Assembly: GCF_918797505.1 (NCBI RefSeq)
Contig: NC_092796.1
Span: 28,716,098 to 28,780,097 of the forward strand
Direction of reading: 5' to 3'
Source of the DNA: Bemisia tabaci
Taxonomy: Eukaryota; Arthropoda; Insecta; Hemiptera; Aleyrodidae
Length of the DNA: 64,000 nucleotides
Of the stretch, positions 1 to 10,820 are shown piece after piece. Made by a program: the position numbers and the translations under genes. The notes beneath the pieces were generated by a model. That model saw only the letters and a list, made by a program, of their open reading frames with translations, was not told where the DNA came from and made no database searches. Each line of letters begins with the position of its first letter. Positions within the stretch are counted from its first letter, which is position 1.

Positions 1-812
1 TTTAAGTGAAATAGACATTACACAGTTACTTGAAGAAACGGACCGTGCCTTCAAAATATATCACTTGACATTCTCGCCTTGATTCCTAGGCCTCAGATTC
101 ATCTGCTTTGGTTGGTGCTGTAGCGAAGTTGATTAAACATTCAGCTAGCATGAATAATCAGGCAGTGGCGAACACTGGTAGCAAGCCGATTGGAGCGTCC
201 ACCGGAGCTTAAGACGTCATCACAGGGCTGATCTATAAAATAATCAGATTCGAGACTAATTCGCTTGAGCCGTCATATCGCGGTTCATCAGACCGGATTT
301 CAAGTACCACCCGACCACCCGCCACCCGGTCGGCGATGCCAAAAGCACTCCCTTCTCATTCTGACTCCGCGCAGACATCCTAAATAGATCGGGTTAAGAA
401 GAAAGGAACCAAGCCACATCAGCTGTTGCCAAGCTTAATTGGGCAGTTCAATTTTTTACATGGAAACGGTTCCGCGGATTTTTTTGAAAATTTCAGTGAA
501 TTTTCTGCAACGTGCGAAGCGAATTCCTTAAAATTTCTGAGAGGATCCGCACAAATGTCCTCTCGGAAACAATTAAATTGCCCAGTTAAAATTCGGCAAT
601 AGCGGATGTAGCTTGGTTCCATTCTACTGACCACGGTCCGTTTGTCTGAAATGCTACGATCGTCATGCAAGAAGCAAGAAAAGTGCAGAAAGAGTATGCA
701 AGTCTTCAGGTAGGTATTTTCTATTTTGTATCTGCATCCCCATATTATCTATACTCCCATCACATTTGAAGATCGAACAAAAATTTTTAAAAAAGCCATG
801 TTTTGCTCCTAG
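1..812 (+). repeat. Tandem duplication, first copy (left edge of window to gap)
   Basis: This segment matches 1741-2551 nearly base for base in the same orientation, at a constant offset of about 1740. Differences are scattered substitutions and small indels. It contains a family O element (386-639). The copy runs into the assembly gap and off the left edge of the window, so its true length is unknown. It may be a real tandem duplication or an assembly artefact beside the gap (two haplotypes placed in series). I see no protein gene in it. Confidence 0.9.
386..639. mobile_element. Family O inverted-repeat element, copy O1
   Basis: The left end carries AAGAAAGGAACCAAGCC and the right end GCTTGGTTCC, close to the window's O consensus (GGACCGCGTTAA..AGAAAGGAACCAAGCCACATCAGC). 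The interior folds back on itself through ATTGGGCAGTTCAATTTTTT-like sequence and its complement. No open frame of note. Both outer ends have diverged and no target duplication is visible. It lies inside the duplicated segment, so O2 is the same insertion copied by duplication. Confidence 0.75.
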
Positions 813-1312
813 NNNNNNNNNNNNNNNNNNNNNNNNNNNNNNNNNNNNNNNNNNNNNNNNNNNNNNNNNNNNNNNNNNNNNNNNNNNNNNNNNNNNNNNN
901 NNNNNNNNNNNNNNNNNNNNNNNNNNNNNNNNNNNNNNNNNNNNNNNNNNNNNNNNNNNNNNNNNNNNNNNNNNNNNNNNNNNNNNNNNNNNNNNNNNNN
1001 NNNNNNNNNNNNNNNNNNNNNNNNNNNNNNNNNNNNNNNNNNNNNNNNNNNNNNNNNNNNNNNNNNNNNNNNNNNNNNNNNNNNNNNNNNNNNNNNNNNN
1101 NNNNNNNNNNNNNNNNNNNNNNNNNNNNNNNNNNNNNNNNNNNNNNNNNNNNNNNNNNNNNNNNNNNNNNNNNNNNNNNNNNNNNNNNNNNNNNNNNNNN
1201 NNNNNNNNNNNNNNNNNNNNNNNNNNNNNNNNNNNNNNNNNNNNNNNNNNNNNNNNNNNNNNNNNNNNNNNNNNNNNNNNNNNNNNNNNNNNNNNNNNNN
1301 NNNNNNNNNNNN
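813..1312. other. Assembly gap (500 N)
   Basis: A run of exactly 500 undetermined bases, a conventional placeholder length, so the true gap size is unknown. It falls inside the first copy of the tandem duplication, a common place for assemblies to break. Confidence 0.99.
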
Positions 1313-1454
1313 AATTGTAGTTTCCAATTGCTAAGAGCAATCCAGTTTAAGAGTGGCTTTTGTCACACCCTCGAGTTAAACAATTACGAGTTTCCGTTAT
1401 AAAACACACTCAACCAAAGAAAAAGTTGCGGGCAATTTGATTTGACATATTCAA

Positions 1455-1685
1455 CACTGGAAAAAAAACTACATAGGATCTGGAGTCCAGACTCTTAAAA
1501 ACATCGACAAGAAAAAATACTCTTGATTCAATTGGATTTTTGCCTAGGTAAATCAAGAACCAAGCCTCTTAATTTGAGCGGATTTCCTTTTGATTTAAGC
1601 AAAAATCTGATTGAATCAATAGTACCTTTTCTTGTCAATGTTTTCAAGAGTCTGGACTCTAGATCCAATGCGTTTTTTTCCAGTG
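1455..1685. mobile_element. Family B (CACTGG) inverted-repeat element, copy B1
   Basis: Ends CACTGGAAAAAAAA and TTTTTTTCCAGTG with long complementary arms containing GAGTCCAGACTCTT and AAGAGTCTGGACTC. The dinucleotide AA flanks both sides, consistent with a 2-bp target duplication. The arms pair over most of the length and leave no coding capacity. The CACTG-type ends with 2-bp duplications resemble the CACTA (EnSpm) superfamily, but no transposase is present to confirm this. Confidence 0.85.
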
Positions 1686-1740
1686 AACGGTGTGATCTCG
1701 CTCATTTATTCATAGTTCATTTTACATTTTCATCGAAACA

Positions 1741-2551
1741 TTTAAGTGAAGTAGACATTACACAGTTACTCGAAGAAACGGACCGTGCCTTCAAAATACA
1801 TCAGTTGACATTCTCGCCTTAATTCCTAGGCCTCAGATTCATCTGCTTTGGTTGGTGCTGTAGCGAAGTTGATTAAACATTCAGCTAGCATGAATAATCA
1901 GGCAGTGGCGAACACTGGTAGCAAGCCGATTGGAGCGTCCACCGGGGCTTAAGACGTCATCACAGGGCTGATCTATAAATAATCAGATTCGAGACTAATT
2001 CGCTTGAGCCGTCATATCGCGGTTCATCAGACCGGATTTCAAGTGCTACCCGACCACCCGCCACCCGGTCGGCGATGCCAAAAGCACTCCCTTCTCATTC
2101 TGACTCCGCGCAGACATCCTAAACAGATCGCGTTAAGCAGAAAGGAACCAAGCCACATCAGCTGTTGCCAAGCTTAATCGGGCAATTCAATTTTTTACAT
2201 GGAAACAGTTCTGCGGATTTTTTTTAAAAAATTCAGTGAATTTTCTGCAACGTGCGAAGCGAATTCCTTAAAATTTCCGAAGATGTCCGCACAAATTTTC
2301 TCTCGGAAAAAATCAAATTGCCCAGTTAAATTTGGCAATAGTGGATGTAGCTTGGTTCCTTTTTGCTGAACGCGGTCCATATATATGTCTGAAATGCTAC
2401 GATCGTCATGCAAGAAGCAAGGAAAGTGTAGAAAGAGTATGCAAGTCTTCAGGTTGGTATTCTCTGGTTGGTATCTGCATCCCCATTTTATCTACTCCCA
2501 TCACATTTGAAGAGCGAACAAAATTTTTAAAGAAGCCATGTTTTGCTCCCA
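1741..2551 (+). repeat. Tandem duplication, second copy
   Basis: Counterpart of 1-812. The match ends where the first copy meets the gap, so homology may continue further right. It includes element O2. A short frame ending near 1822 (..ITQLLEETDRAFKI..) stops at the same place in both copies (TGA in one, TAA in the other), but amino-acid changes are frequent and I do not call it a gene. Confidence 0.9.
2125..2378. mobile_element. Family O inverted-repeat element, copy O2
   Basis: Duplicate of O1. Left AGCAGAAAGGAACCAAGCC, right GGCTTGGTTCC-like end followed by TGAACGCGGTCC. About 254 bp with complementary halves and no coding capacity. The right terminus GCGGTCC is intact, while the left has AGATCGCG in place of GGACCGCG. 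Confidence 0.8.
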
Positions 2552-2971
2552 GCTCTACCCACAATTTTGGCGTACCCCAAGAGCACTTGATATGCAAAAG
2601 GGATCCATAGATATGGTCCTCTATGTGAAGATTGAATGAAATTGAACGAATCTATCTTGAAGCATGGCGCTGTACCCAGATTTAGGAGACGCCGGACGGA
2701 CGGAGACACACTTTTTCAAGTATGGGTTTTTTTTGTTCTACTCCCGGCACCTTAAAACGCTGAAAAAAAAATGATGAAATCTCAGGGTTTTTTTTTTTTT
2801 TTTTTTTGTTTTGTTTTTTTACAATGACTGTCACTATACTTCCTCCATCCACAAGAAGAGCGAGAAATCAAACATAGATAGAAGCGATGACGCCACCTCG
2901 TAACGGCGTGGAGTCACTAATACCGGAGCGTGGGCCTAGGCAATAATGGGCCGAGACTGCACCGCATAGCA
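2552..2971. other. Unassigned spacer with a 20-base poly-T tract
   Basis: No gene or element recognised. It contains a run of 20 T at 2788-2807 followed by more T-rich sequence. It may be the reverse-strand tail of an old retroposon, but no tRNA-like head is visible next to it. Confidence 0.6.
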
Positions 2972-3226
2972 CTGCCGTGCTAAGGAAAAACGCCGTATGA
3001 ACCTTTAGGTGTTGCCAAATTTCCTTTGATAAAACACGAGTTTCCTGGAAAACTCATGAATATATTTTCGTTCCAATTTTTCAGAGAATTTTGCTCGCAA
3101 ATTCACCTAAAGTCCCTGAAAATTTCAAGGAATAATATTCATATCTTCCCTCAAAAATAAACATTTTATCGAAGGAAATTTGGCAACTCTCGAATGTTCA
3201 AACGGCGTTTTTGCTTAGCACGGCAG
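2972..3226. mobile_element. Family A inverted-repeat element (A1)
   Basis: Left end CTGCCGTGCTAAGG, then CGCCGTATGAACC and GTTGCCAAATTTCC. The right end is the complement and closes GCACGGCAG. Length 255 bp, non-coding AT-rich core. The flanking 4-mers are AGCA and CGCA, a diverged version of the 4-bp target duplication seen at better-preserved copies. Confidence 0.92.
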
Positions 3227-3632
3227 CGCAGGACGTTTAAAAAAAATGTAGCAGGATCCCGATCCGGCCAGCCGACAGATGAACTCGGATCGGCAAATCT
3301 GGGACCCCCTAGAACAAGACAAGAAAGAAGATCGACCTCTTCGTCACCTCGCCCCCATGCTCCCCTCGGGTCAGAGAGGGGAGGAGCGGGGGGGGGGGGG
3401 GGCGCCCACCGCCACCTCCCCCTCCCCCTCCCTCCCGCCGGCCGGGCCGGGCCGCCTAGCACTATGCCACCGAACAAGACAGAACTGCATTCCGCTGCCA
3501 CCATTTTGTTCAATTGCCCCCCCGATTAGAATGGTGAGTTTGTTTTAATAGACTGAGCCGACCGTCGCGCCGCTCGGTGGGACCGATGCGCATCGTTCGT
3601 GGATTAGTTCTGTTTCCGTCGCTTGAATGTGG
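3227..3632. other. GC-rich spacer with G- and CCT-rich runs
   Basis: About 3340-3470 is strongly GC-rich with a long G run near 3390-3402 and C/T-rich repeats after it. Overlapping frames in several phases (115, 111 and 89 residues) are proline/arginine-rich translations of this biased sequence. No splice-supported exon or known domain is visible. Confidence 0.6.
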
Positions 3633-3980
3633 AGTACCTGTAAAGGGAGCGTATGGACTTGTCGAAAATTTTGAGGTTAGGTGATGAAGCTGTTAGACCC
3701 CAAAAGGGTAGGCAATCTGTGAATTCAAATTATCCAGAGTGATTTATAATCACAATTGTTGGGAACTGTCGTTGTTAAAGCACGTAATTGACTTGGTTTT
3801 TGCATAAACTTACTCATTTTTGCGGAAGAATGCTTACTTATGAATTTTCTTGTCCATTTTCGTTTGATATTGGAGTCTAAAGATTGACAGTGACATTTTT
3901 CGTTTTCAAAGGTTACCTACCCTTATGGGCCCTAAGAGCTACATATTTCGAGTTGTCCATACTCTTCCTGTATAGGTACT
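3633..3980. mobile_element. Family U inverted-repeat element (U1)
   Basis: Left end AGTACCTGTAAAGG and right end TATAGGTACT are complementary. Just inside are CCCAAAAGGGTAGGCAA and ACCTACCCTTATGGG. About 348 bp, non-coding. A second copy, alignable across the interior (TGAATTCAAATTATCCA, GTTTTTGCATAAA), lies at 33575-33945, and a fragment at 59113. Confidence 0.75.
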
Positions 3981-4768
3981 CTAGCTAGTACCCAAACCTG
4001 CGATCTGTATTGTGGCGTCTTAAAATTTGACAATTATTTTCTTTCATTATTATAAAGAGAGTGGGTGAATTTCTATTTTCATTCTCTCCCAAGAATTCTT
4101 TACATGTTAGCGAGAAAATTATGACAGTGGTTTATGCAAAAAGTATTTAATTAATCATTTTAAAAAATTGAAACATTTACCATTTTTCAGATGTCGAATG
4201 GAGTTTGCAGCAGTGGCGTGGCATGCACCAAAAGGAAAAAAAACCATAAACTTAATGCAATTTTAAGAGGACTTAAGGTTAAGGAAGTACCGATGAACTT
4301 GGTAGAGTGCCGGCTTTAGATCTTTGGTATAAGAGTGGTAAAAATCCGATCTTTATGGGGATCTTCAATGTTAAAAAGTGATGAAGATCGTATCTAAATA
4401 GGGCACTCATCATGCCACCATCGAATATCTTCGGTTAGGTCTTACTGCCCGACGCAGTCCCAGTCACACGGTTTTACGGGCACCTTCCCGCGTACCAGTC
4501 GTCGCTCATTGGACGTAAAGGCGTATCTCCATTTCCAAGTGAGCCGTGTGCTCGGTATAGCCTTATGCTTGCCGGGGCTCAAGTGGAAAAACAGATACGC
4601 CCTTCTGTCAGAGTGACTCTTCGACGAGTCCATGCCGACCACTCCCGCACTCAACTCGAGGACCCGTCTTGTCCCCCCCCCCCCCCCCCTCCTCCCCCAG
4701 CCAGACCCGAGGGATCCTCAGTTGCCCTTTTCCCTGTAAAACTCCACCTAAAACCAAAGTATGGAATT
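3981..4768. other. Unassigned spacer
   Basis: Nothing recognised as a gene or repeat family beyond a 17-base C run at 4673-4689. The sequence is AT-rich up to about 4440, then mixed. The short frames here have no recognisable family. Confidence 0.5.
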
Positions 4769-5015
4769 CTACCGTGCTATGGAAGAACGCCGTATGAACA
4801 TTCGAGAGTCGCCAAATTTTCTTCGATAAAATGTTTATTTTGGAGGAAAGTTATAAATATTGTCCCTTGAAATGTTTAGAAACTTTTTGTGAAACTGCGA
4901 ACAAAATTATCTAAAAAATTGGAGGGAAAATATTCACAAGTTAACCAGGAAATTCGTGTTTTATCCGAGGGACTTTGACAACGCTTGAAGCCTCATACGG
5001 CGTTTTTTCTTATTA
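4769..5015. mobile_element. Family A element, right end degraded (A2)
   Basis: Left end CTACCGTGCTATGG with CGCCGTATGAACATTCGAGAG intact. The right arm is recognisable through TTTGACAACGC and CATACGGCG, but the final CCTTAGCACGGCAG is lost. About 247 bp, an old copy. Confidence 0.8.
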
Positions 5016-6258
5016 GAATTAATGTGGGGTTTAAAGCCGTGTTCAAAGTCGTTCTTTCAACAACCTCATTTGTTAACATTGTAATTAAGGAGGACTTTAA
5101 AATAGAGTCACTAAGAGGGCACTTTTTACGAGTGAATCAAGTGAAATTTAGCAGAATGGATCCTTGCGAGTTATTCCAATGATGTATTATCACAGAAAAT
5201 GTACAATTATGCGGAATTTGAAAATATTTTGGAGGCCAGGTTCTATATTTTAGTTTTTTTTTCTTTTTTCCTTTTTTTTTCAAAATCATATAATTTTTAA
5301 TTTACGTTCCAAATTTTTAGTAAGTCAAATCATTATAATAATCTTTTTTAAACAGCTTGTCAAATTTTACTCGCGTCTCAGATCCTCCGCGAGGAATTAC
5401 AGTGATTTGACGCACAAAAAATGTGGGACTTAAAATAAAGATTCCATGATTTTGACAAAATTAAGGTAGGTCCTGACCTACCTACCAATTTTCAATTTTA
5501 GCATATTCCCCTTCCCCGAATTTTACATTTTTGCAGTGGCAAATCATTGCGATCCCTTGCAAAGATCTATTTTCAAACTTTTTCTTTTTTCCCCTGAGGC
5601 TAGTAAAAAGCTCCCTTTGAATGATGCTCTTTCAAAGGTCCCCTGAATGAGAACGTAAACTATTTAGAGCCCTCCTTAGGAAAGACACTGTCCAAGGAAG
5701 GACTATGAATGGAGCCCTGATTCCTGTCCAATATGGCATCCTCGGGGGTCACCCCGACCACCGCACCGACTGACTAGAGACAACTTATAAGCCCAACTCT
5801 AATTCCTCACACCCCCACCCCCTTCTCCCAGAGCGGGTCATAAACATCTCTCGGTTTCTCATCCGCTGACCTCACATCTCATTGCATCATCTGTATCAAT
5901 CACCTTGCCCCCCTCCCTCCCCCATCCCGCGGCCCAAGCGGCTGTCTCCCTCTATCCTCCTCTCTCGGCCACTTTCCATCCTTCTTTCATTTACTATTGC
6001 ACACTCCTTTCTCATATCTCCACCGCTCGGTGCTCATTGGTCTTAAGTCTCCTTTCCTTATTTTACTTCTTTTTTCTTTCCATTATTGTTGTCTAGTTTC
6101 TCTTGGTTCTTTGTGAGATGGCTCACGTGGTACGGAGCTGCGTTGCAACTGCAATTACATTGACTCTCTCAATTGCATGATTCTCTCTTTATTCGCGTTT
6201 GATGCGGGATGCCTAGGACTTTATTCAGGAGTATCCTATGGGCAGGTATCAATAGAGA
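5016..6258. other. Unassigned AT-rich spacer
   Basis: About 1.2 kb without a recognised gene or repeat. T-rich stretches occur near 5255-5290 and pyrimidine-rich sequence near 5890-6100. The 63-residue frame there is a translation of C/T-rich DNA. Confidence 0.5.
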
Positions 6259-6749
6259 TGTTGCATGTGTGAGGAATTTGCGATTTGACAATTGATTCTT
6301 ATGTAAAAGTTCGCGAGAAACACGATGGTCCGCTGGTTATCTCTGAAATCAACTCCCAAGCTCAAAAAAAGCTCTCAAGATGAGGCCGAAATGGAGGGGA
6401 TATCCCACGCTATCCTGAGAGTCCACGTCTACATCAAGACAAACTCTCCATGCAAAGATAGGGAGCAAATACATTAGCAGTGATGCCGTGTTTTCTGTTG
6501 TGGAGTCCCCAAATAAAGTGGCAGCCCTGTCAATGCATTTGCTCCCTGTCTTTGCATGGAGAGTTTGTCTTGATGTAGAGGTGGACTCTCAGGATAGCGT
6601 GGGATATCCCCTCCATTTTGGCCTCAACTTGAGAGCTTTTTTTGAGCTTGAGAGTTAATTTCAGAGAAGACCAGTGGCACCATCGTGTTTCTCGCGAACT
6701 TTTACAAAAGAATCAACCGTCAAATCGCAAATTCCTCACAAATGTAACA
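6259..6749. mobile_element. Family J long-armed palindromic element
   Basis: Two arms of about 210 bp are complementary, outward from a small loop near 6490-6530. Matching pairs include GAGGAATTTGCG with CGCAAATTCCTC and GGGAGCAAATACATT with AATGCATTTGCTCCC. Total about 490 bp. Arms this long and similar suggest a fairly young foldback element. No second copy is seen in the window. A short frame over the right arm is not a gene. Confidence 0.85.
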
Positions 6750-6844
6750 TATCCATTTAGGGGATTAACAAACGTCCGTCGATCATTTGACAAAGGGATT
6801 CGTGGTCCGAAGACTGGGTTTCCGTCTCGCTTTCGTGGGGACCT

Positions 6845-7117
6845 GCGGGGCGATTATTGAAACTGATGGACAAAGCTATAGACAAAGAAGACATAGGGAG
6901 CATGGAGCGATCGTATTGGTTGACATGGTTGGTTCTTATAGACTAAGGAAGAAAATGATGGACTAACTGTCGGGTCTTTAGTGGGTCGCCGTTAGTTAGT
7001 CCATTACCTACCTCCTATGTCCATTGCCACCACCTGCTTCCACCAATAGGATCCCTCCAAATCCCTTTTGTCGTCTTTGTCCATAGCTTTGTCTATCAGT
7101 TTCAATAATCGGCCCGC
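6845..7117. mobile_element. Family S inverted-repeat element (S1)
   Basis: Ends GCGGGGCGATTATTGAAAC and GTTTCAATAATCGGCCCGC, then complementary GACAAAGCTATAGACAAAG and CTTTGTCCATAGC. About 273 bp. The core has CCAATAGGATC pairing with GATCGTATTGG. Other copies are at 37732-37986 and 9267-9650. Confidence 0.85.
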
Positions 7118-8219
7118 TTGGATCCCGCCCCCGGCGACGGTGACCGAAAGCTGCGTCCATGTTCGATGAAGAAGCGGCCGTTGGCGTCCGCGACCGGGTC
7201 GGAGCGGCACGAGTGAGCAAGGGCGAGCTCCTGGTGACAGTGGCGTGCGGTGGGTTCAGTGACAGGGCAAGCTGTAGCGTTCGCCATCCGGGGGGGGGGG
7301 GGTTAACGTAGTCTCTTTCCCTTCCTCCTCCCCCTAGCCTCCCTAGAAAATTCTTAAAATTTTACTCTATATGCTCTGTTTTTCGGATGAAATCTGATGG
7401 AACGTCTTGAAAAACTGTGGCTTTATTTCTTTCTCTCTTACTTATGATTTCGTTTACTCAACTTGTTTCGAATGTTATTGATCATTGGAGGACGGCTCCA
7501 TGCTCTTAACTCCTAATTTTGCTTTAAGAATTTTTTGAGTTACTTAAATTTCCCCAAAAATTAGCTTTCTGCATTTAAAACATGATTCAGAATTGTCTAA
7601 TTCATCAGCAATTAGATCCAAGTGAGCGAAATTTTATAGAATTTAAGGGCATTTGCTCCGGAGGAGCAATTACAACCGCGACGGAAAGAGGGAACAAGAT
7701 AGCGCATCGGAGGCAGAAGCAGCGCGCTGCGGTGACGGGCCATGAGATGGCCAAGAGAAGCGAGCTGCGATCGCGCAGCGAAGGGCTCGGACTCGGAACG
7801 TACCGCTCTACCCGCCCGCCTTGATTCCGCCGCCGAGCAGTGGCTCTCCGCTCAGCTGATCGCAAGCGATTCTCCAGCGCATGGGTTGGCCCGTGTTCGG
7901 GCCGCGCAGCGCGCTGCGCCACCTCCATCCGCCCTGCCGCTTTCCCACTGCTGTGGCTCTACACGTATTTCTGTCTCTCTCTTTTTCTGTTTTTAATGCA
8001 ATTTACTTACTGAACACCTTTTATAAATTATATTTGCTAAAATGTTCAACATGAAATAGGTGTAATTTTCTTCTTTCGTTTGAAATCTTTGGGCAAGCAG
8101 TGCTTGCCTTGCTTATCCGGACCGCACGCCACTGCCTGGTGATTGATTTCGCTTTGGCCTCTTGACTCCAACTCCAACTCCAACTCGAACGCGATTCCAT
8201 TGACGAATGCTCTTTTAGG
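7118..8219. other. Unassigned region with GC-rich block
   Basis: Holds a 13-base G run (7290-7302) and a GC-rich block at about 7660-7960. Overlapping open frames on both strands in that block (107, 84 and 80 residues) are a by-product of GC-rich sequence without in-frame stops. I see no conserved domain. It could hold a promoter or non-coding exon, but nothing shows that directly. Confidence 0.45.
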
Positions 8220-9177
8220 TACGGAACCTTAGGCGCGTCTAGACGCGGCGTCCAGACGCCGATAAATCTGTCTAATGATTTTTGCGCGGGGACGGCACCT
8301 TAGCGGCGAAGAGACGCTGCGGAAAACGCCGAGCGAGGACGCTCCGATCTGTCTCGAACAGATCGGAGCGAAGACGCCGAGAAATTCCGCTCAGTCCGCT
8401 GCCTTTCCTACCGATTTTTGAATGTGTTTAGTTCGACAAACCCACGAATCGATCACAAAGGCCGTGAATTGATCGACAAAAGCCGCGAATCGATCGAAAA
8501 TTCCGTGAATCGATCGACAAGAGCCGTGGATCGACCGACCCACCCGTGAATCAATCGACAAAAGCCGTGGATAGATCGACAAACCTGTGAGTCTATCGAC
8601 AAACCTGTGAATCGATCGACAAACCTATGAGTCGATCGACAAACCTGCGAATCGATCGACAAACCTATGAGTCGATCGACAAACCTGTGAGTTAAACGAC
8701 AAACCCGTGAATCGATCCACCAAGTTGTGAATCGATCGAATTACGTCGATTGGTTCACGTTTTGGTTTTTCGATCGATTCATGTCGATTGACTAGATACC
8801 GGTTTTCCTTTTAATTGTCAATCATTTCTCGTCTATCGATCCACATTTTTTGTCGATCGAATCGACATCCGTTTTTTAGTAATTTGTCCATCGATTGGTG
8901 TCGATCGATTCACGTTTTTATTTTTCGGTCGATTTTTGTCGATCGAATCCACACCCTCCTAAAAAAAAGGGCGCACAGCCATTTTCGCGGCCCAGAGCAT
9001 ACTGTCCGATCAACAAAAATTCGAGAAATTGACGGCGGACAGAGCGGAAAAAATCCACGGATTCCGCTCCTAAGGTGCCGTGCTCCAAAATGTGAGCGTC
9101 TTCTCGCCCTCGACTCGGTAGCAGCTTTTTCCGCCGGCGTCCAGGACGCCGCGTCCAGACGCGCCTAAGGTTCCGTA
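8220..9177. mobile_element. Family K element with CGATCGAC motif array
   Basis: Outer inverted repeats of about 35 bp (ACGGAACCTTAGGCGCG.. and ..CGCGCCTAAGGTTCCGT) bound 958 bp. A second, inner pair (GACGGCACCTTAG near 8290; CTAAGGTGCCGTGC near 9072) shows the ends are nested or double. The interior carries about 15 units of a roughly 20-bp repeat around ATCGATCGACAAA (8443-8745), followed by the same motif in opposite orientation to about 8960. No transposase. No clear target duplication. Confidence 0.8.
8443..8745 (+). repeat. About 20-bp tandem array (ATCGATCGACAAACC)
   Basis: Roughly 15 imperfect units spaced 20-21 bp, each centred on the palindrome TCGATCGA with a GACAAACCTGTGA-like arm. 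Downstream the complement TTTGTCGATCGAT recurs several times. Spacing of about two helical turns would put every palindrome on the same DNA face. It is not a CRISPR: there are no unique spacers and the units drift gradually. Confidence 0.85.
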
Positions 9178-9266
9178 GCTTTTCTTTTGATCCCGCGACA
9201 ACTCTTTTCACACGACGACCGACGCGTTCGACGATCGGCGCGGCGTCCAGCGGGCTCGCTCTCGAA

Positions 9267-9650
9267 ATGGACAAAGCTATAGACAAAGAAGACGAAAGGG
9301 ATATGGAGGGATCCTATCCTGCCATGTCAAGGAAGAACGCCGTATGAACATTCGAGAGTTGCCAAATTTCCTTCCATTAAATGTTGAATTTTGAGGAAAG
9401 CTACGAATGTTTTTCCTTGAAATTTTCAGGAAATTTAGGTGGAATTGCGAACAGAATTATCTGAAAAATTGGAAGGAAAGTGTTCATATGTTCACCAGGA
9501 ACTTCGTGTTTTATCAAAGGAAATTTGGCAACGCCTGAGGGTCCATTCGGCGTTTTTCCTTAGCACGGCAGCATTGGAGAGAGCGGATGGTTGCAATGGA
9601 CATAAAAGGTAGGGAAAAACAAACGGCAACCTATACGAGAGGCCCTATAG
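9267..9650. mobile_element. Family S element (S3) split by a family A insertion
   Basis: The left part GGACAAAGCTATAGACAAAGAAGAC..GGAGGGATCCTAT matches S1 and S2. The right part resumes after element A3 with ATTGG, then GGTTGCAATGGACATAAAAGG. The S core normally reads GATCCTATTGG, and the A copy sits exactly within that sequence. The right S terminus has decayed. Confidence 0.7.
9319..9571. mobile_element. Family A element (A3), inserted in S3
   Basis: Left CTGCCATGTCAAGG..CGCCGTATGAACATTCGAGAG, right TTTGGCAACGCC..CGGCGTTTTTCCTTAGCACGGCAG. 253 bp. It interrupts a family S element, so it is younger than that S copy. The flanking target duplication is no longer clear. Confidence 0.9.
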
Positions 9651-9769
9651 TTAATCCATCATTAACCCCTAGGTTAAGACCTGTCGAACCAAAACTTCAC
9701 TAAAAAATCTAGAATGATCAGTAAATTTTTTTAGCATCAGTAAAGAAAATTGAAAAATGTCGCAGGCCT

Positions 9770-10131
9770 AACTTTACCTCCTCGTCAGTTTGCCCCCAGT
9801 TTTAAGTGTAGGCAACCTGAGCTCCCACGTGACCGAATAGTGGTATCACTCTCAGATGTCACGACTGCTTGAAGGGAGGGAGCAGGAATAAGTCACCAGG
9901 CGTGTTGCATAGAGCTACGACCATACCTCACTGTCAGTTTGCCTTCAGTTTTCAGTGTAGGCAACCCCAGCTCCCACAAGGCTGAATAGTGGTATCACTC
10001 TCAGATGTCATGTTTATTCAAGACAGAAGACAGGAAATCACCAAGCGAGGGGTGCGGAGCTGTGACTATACCTCAGTGTCAGTTTGCCCTCAGTTTTCAG
10101 TGTAGGCAACCGGAGCCCTCACGTGACCGAA
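9770..10131 (-). repeat. 145-149 bp satellite, about 2.5 units (X1)
   Basis: GTGTAGGCAACC recurs at 9806, 9955 and 10100, each followed by AGCTCCCAC and TGGTATCACTCTCAGATGTCA-type sequence and preceded by CAGTTTGCC.TCAGTTTT. The same unit in opposite orientation is at 48961-49251. No coding capacity. Confidence 0.88.
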
Positions 10132-10587
10132 GACCAAACGGTAAAGGCTGAGAGAGGTAAAAGTTGGAGTATTCACAGGGTATTTCGGCGATTGCTGTTA
10201 GCGAGTCTATTACTTACCTATCTTGTCTTTACTAAACGCTCGTGTCAACCAATAGAAGCGCTCTATTTTCCCTTATAGCCCTATTTGTCGATCGCTTTTT
10301 GTCTGTCGACTTGAGTATTCAAGCGGCAGATCCATTTTAACTCGGAAGAACAGGAGAAATCGAGAGGGGAGAGATCCCGACATGGGAGTCGGTGCAAGCG
10401 AAGACTGCAAGTGCAATGTGCACCTCACGGCCGGGTCTGGATCCGGGGCCAGGAACTGAAACTTAATTCCCCCGCAAAGCGCAAAGCCCGGTCAGTAACG
10501 GTGGCCGTGTTTTCGCTCCACTTCCCTACGTTGCCACGTGAAACGCCGCGCTCTTAAACGCCCCATCACCCGCCGCCCTGCCCGCCG
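10132..10587. other. Unassigned spacer
   Basis: No repeat family or gene recognised. Ordinary mixed-composition DNA, GC-rich near 10430-10585. Confidence 0.45.
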
Positions 10588-10820
10588 CACAATGGATCCA
10601 GTCAACAGAAGAAGTCGGACAAAATTTGGAAACTTTAAAAGCTCATAACTCCGTGTGTACAAAACGTTGAGGTTCCAAGAGTGGTTCCATTGGTTTCCTC
10701 ATTTAATTGTCTTCATTAAGCACCCCTTGAAATGTAAAATGTGACGAAATTAACATCAAAATTTGCAGTTTTAGTCAAAAGTTTCAGGTTCGACCTCTCC
10801 TATTGACCCGATCCACTGTG
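10588..10820. mobile_element. Family R element (R1)
   Basis: Ends CACAATGGATCCAGTCAA and TTGACCCGATCCACTGTG, with AGGTCGGACAAAATTT pairing loosely with the GTTCGACCTCTCC end. Interior GTTCCATTGGTTTCCTC and TGTGACGAAATTAACATCAAAATTTGC are shared with R2-R4. Length 233 bp. The pentamer CGCCG sits directly outside both ends, as it does at R4. Confidence 0.8.

Noticed and set aside
663..1340. 225-residue and other long frames across the N run
   Set aside because: Undetermined bases hide stop codons; the frames have no sequence content.
8443..8745. CRISPR-like array
   Set aside because: Units are contiguous and drifting with no unique spacers; the context is a eukaryotic transposon.
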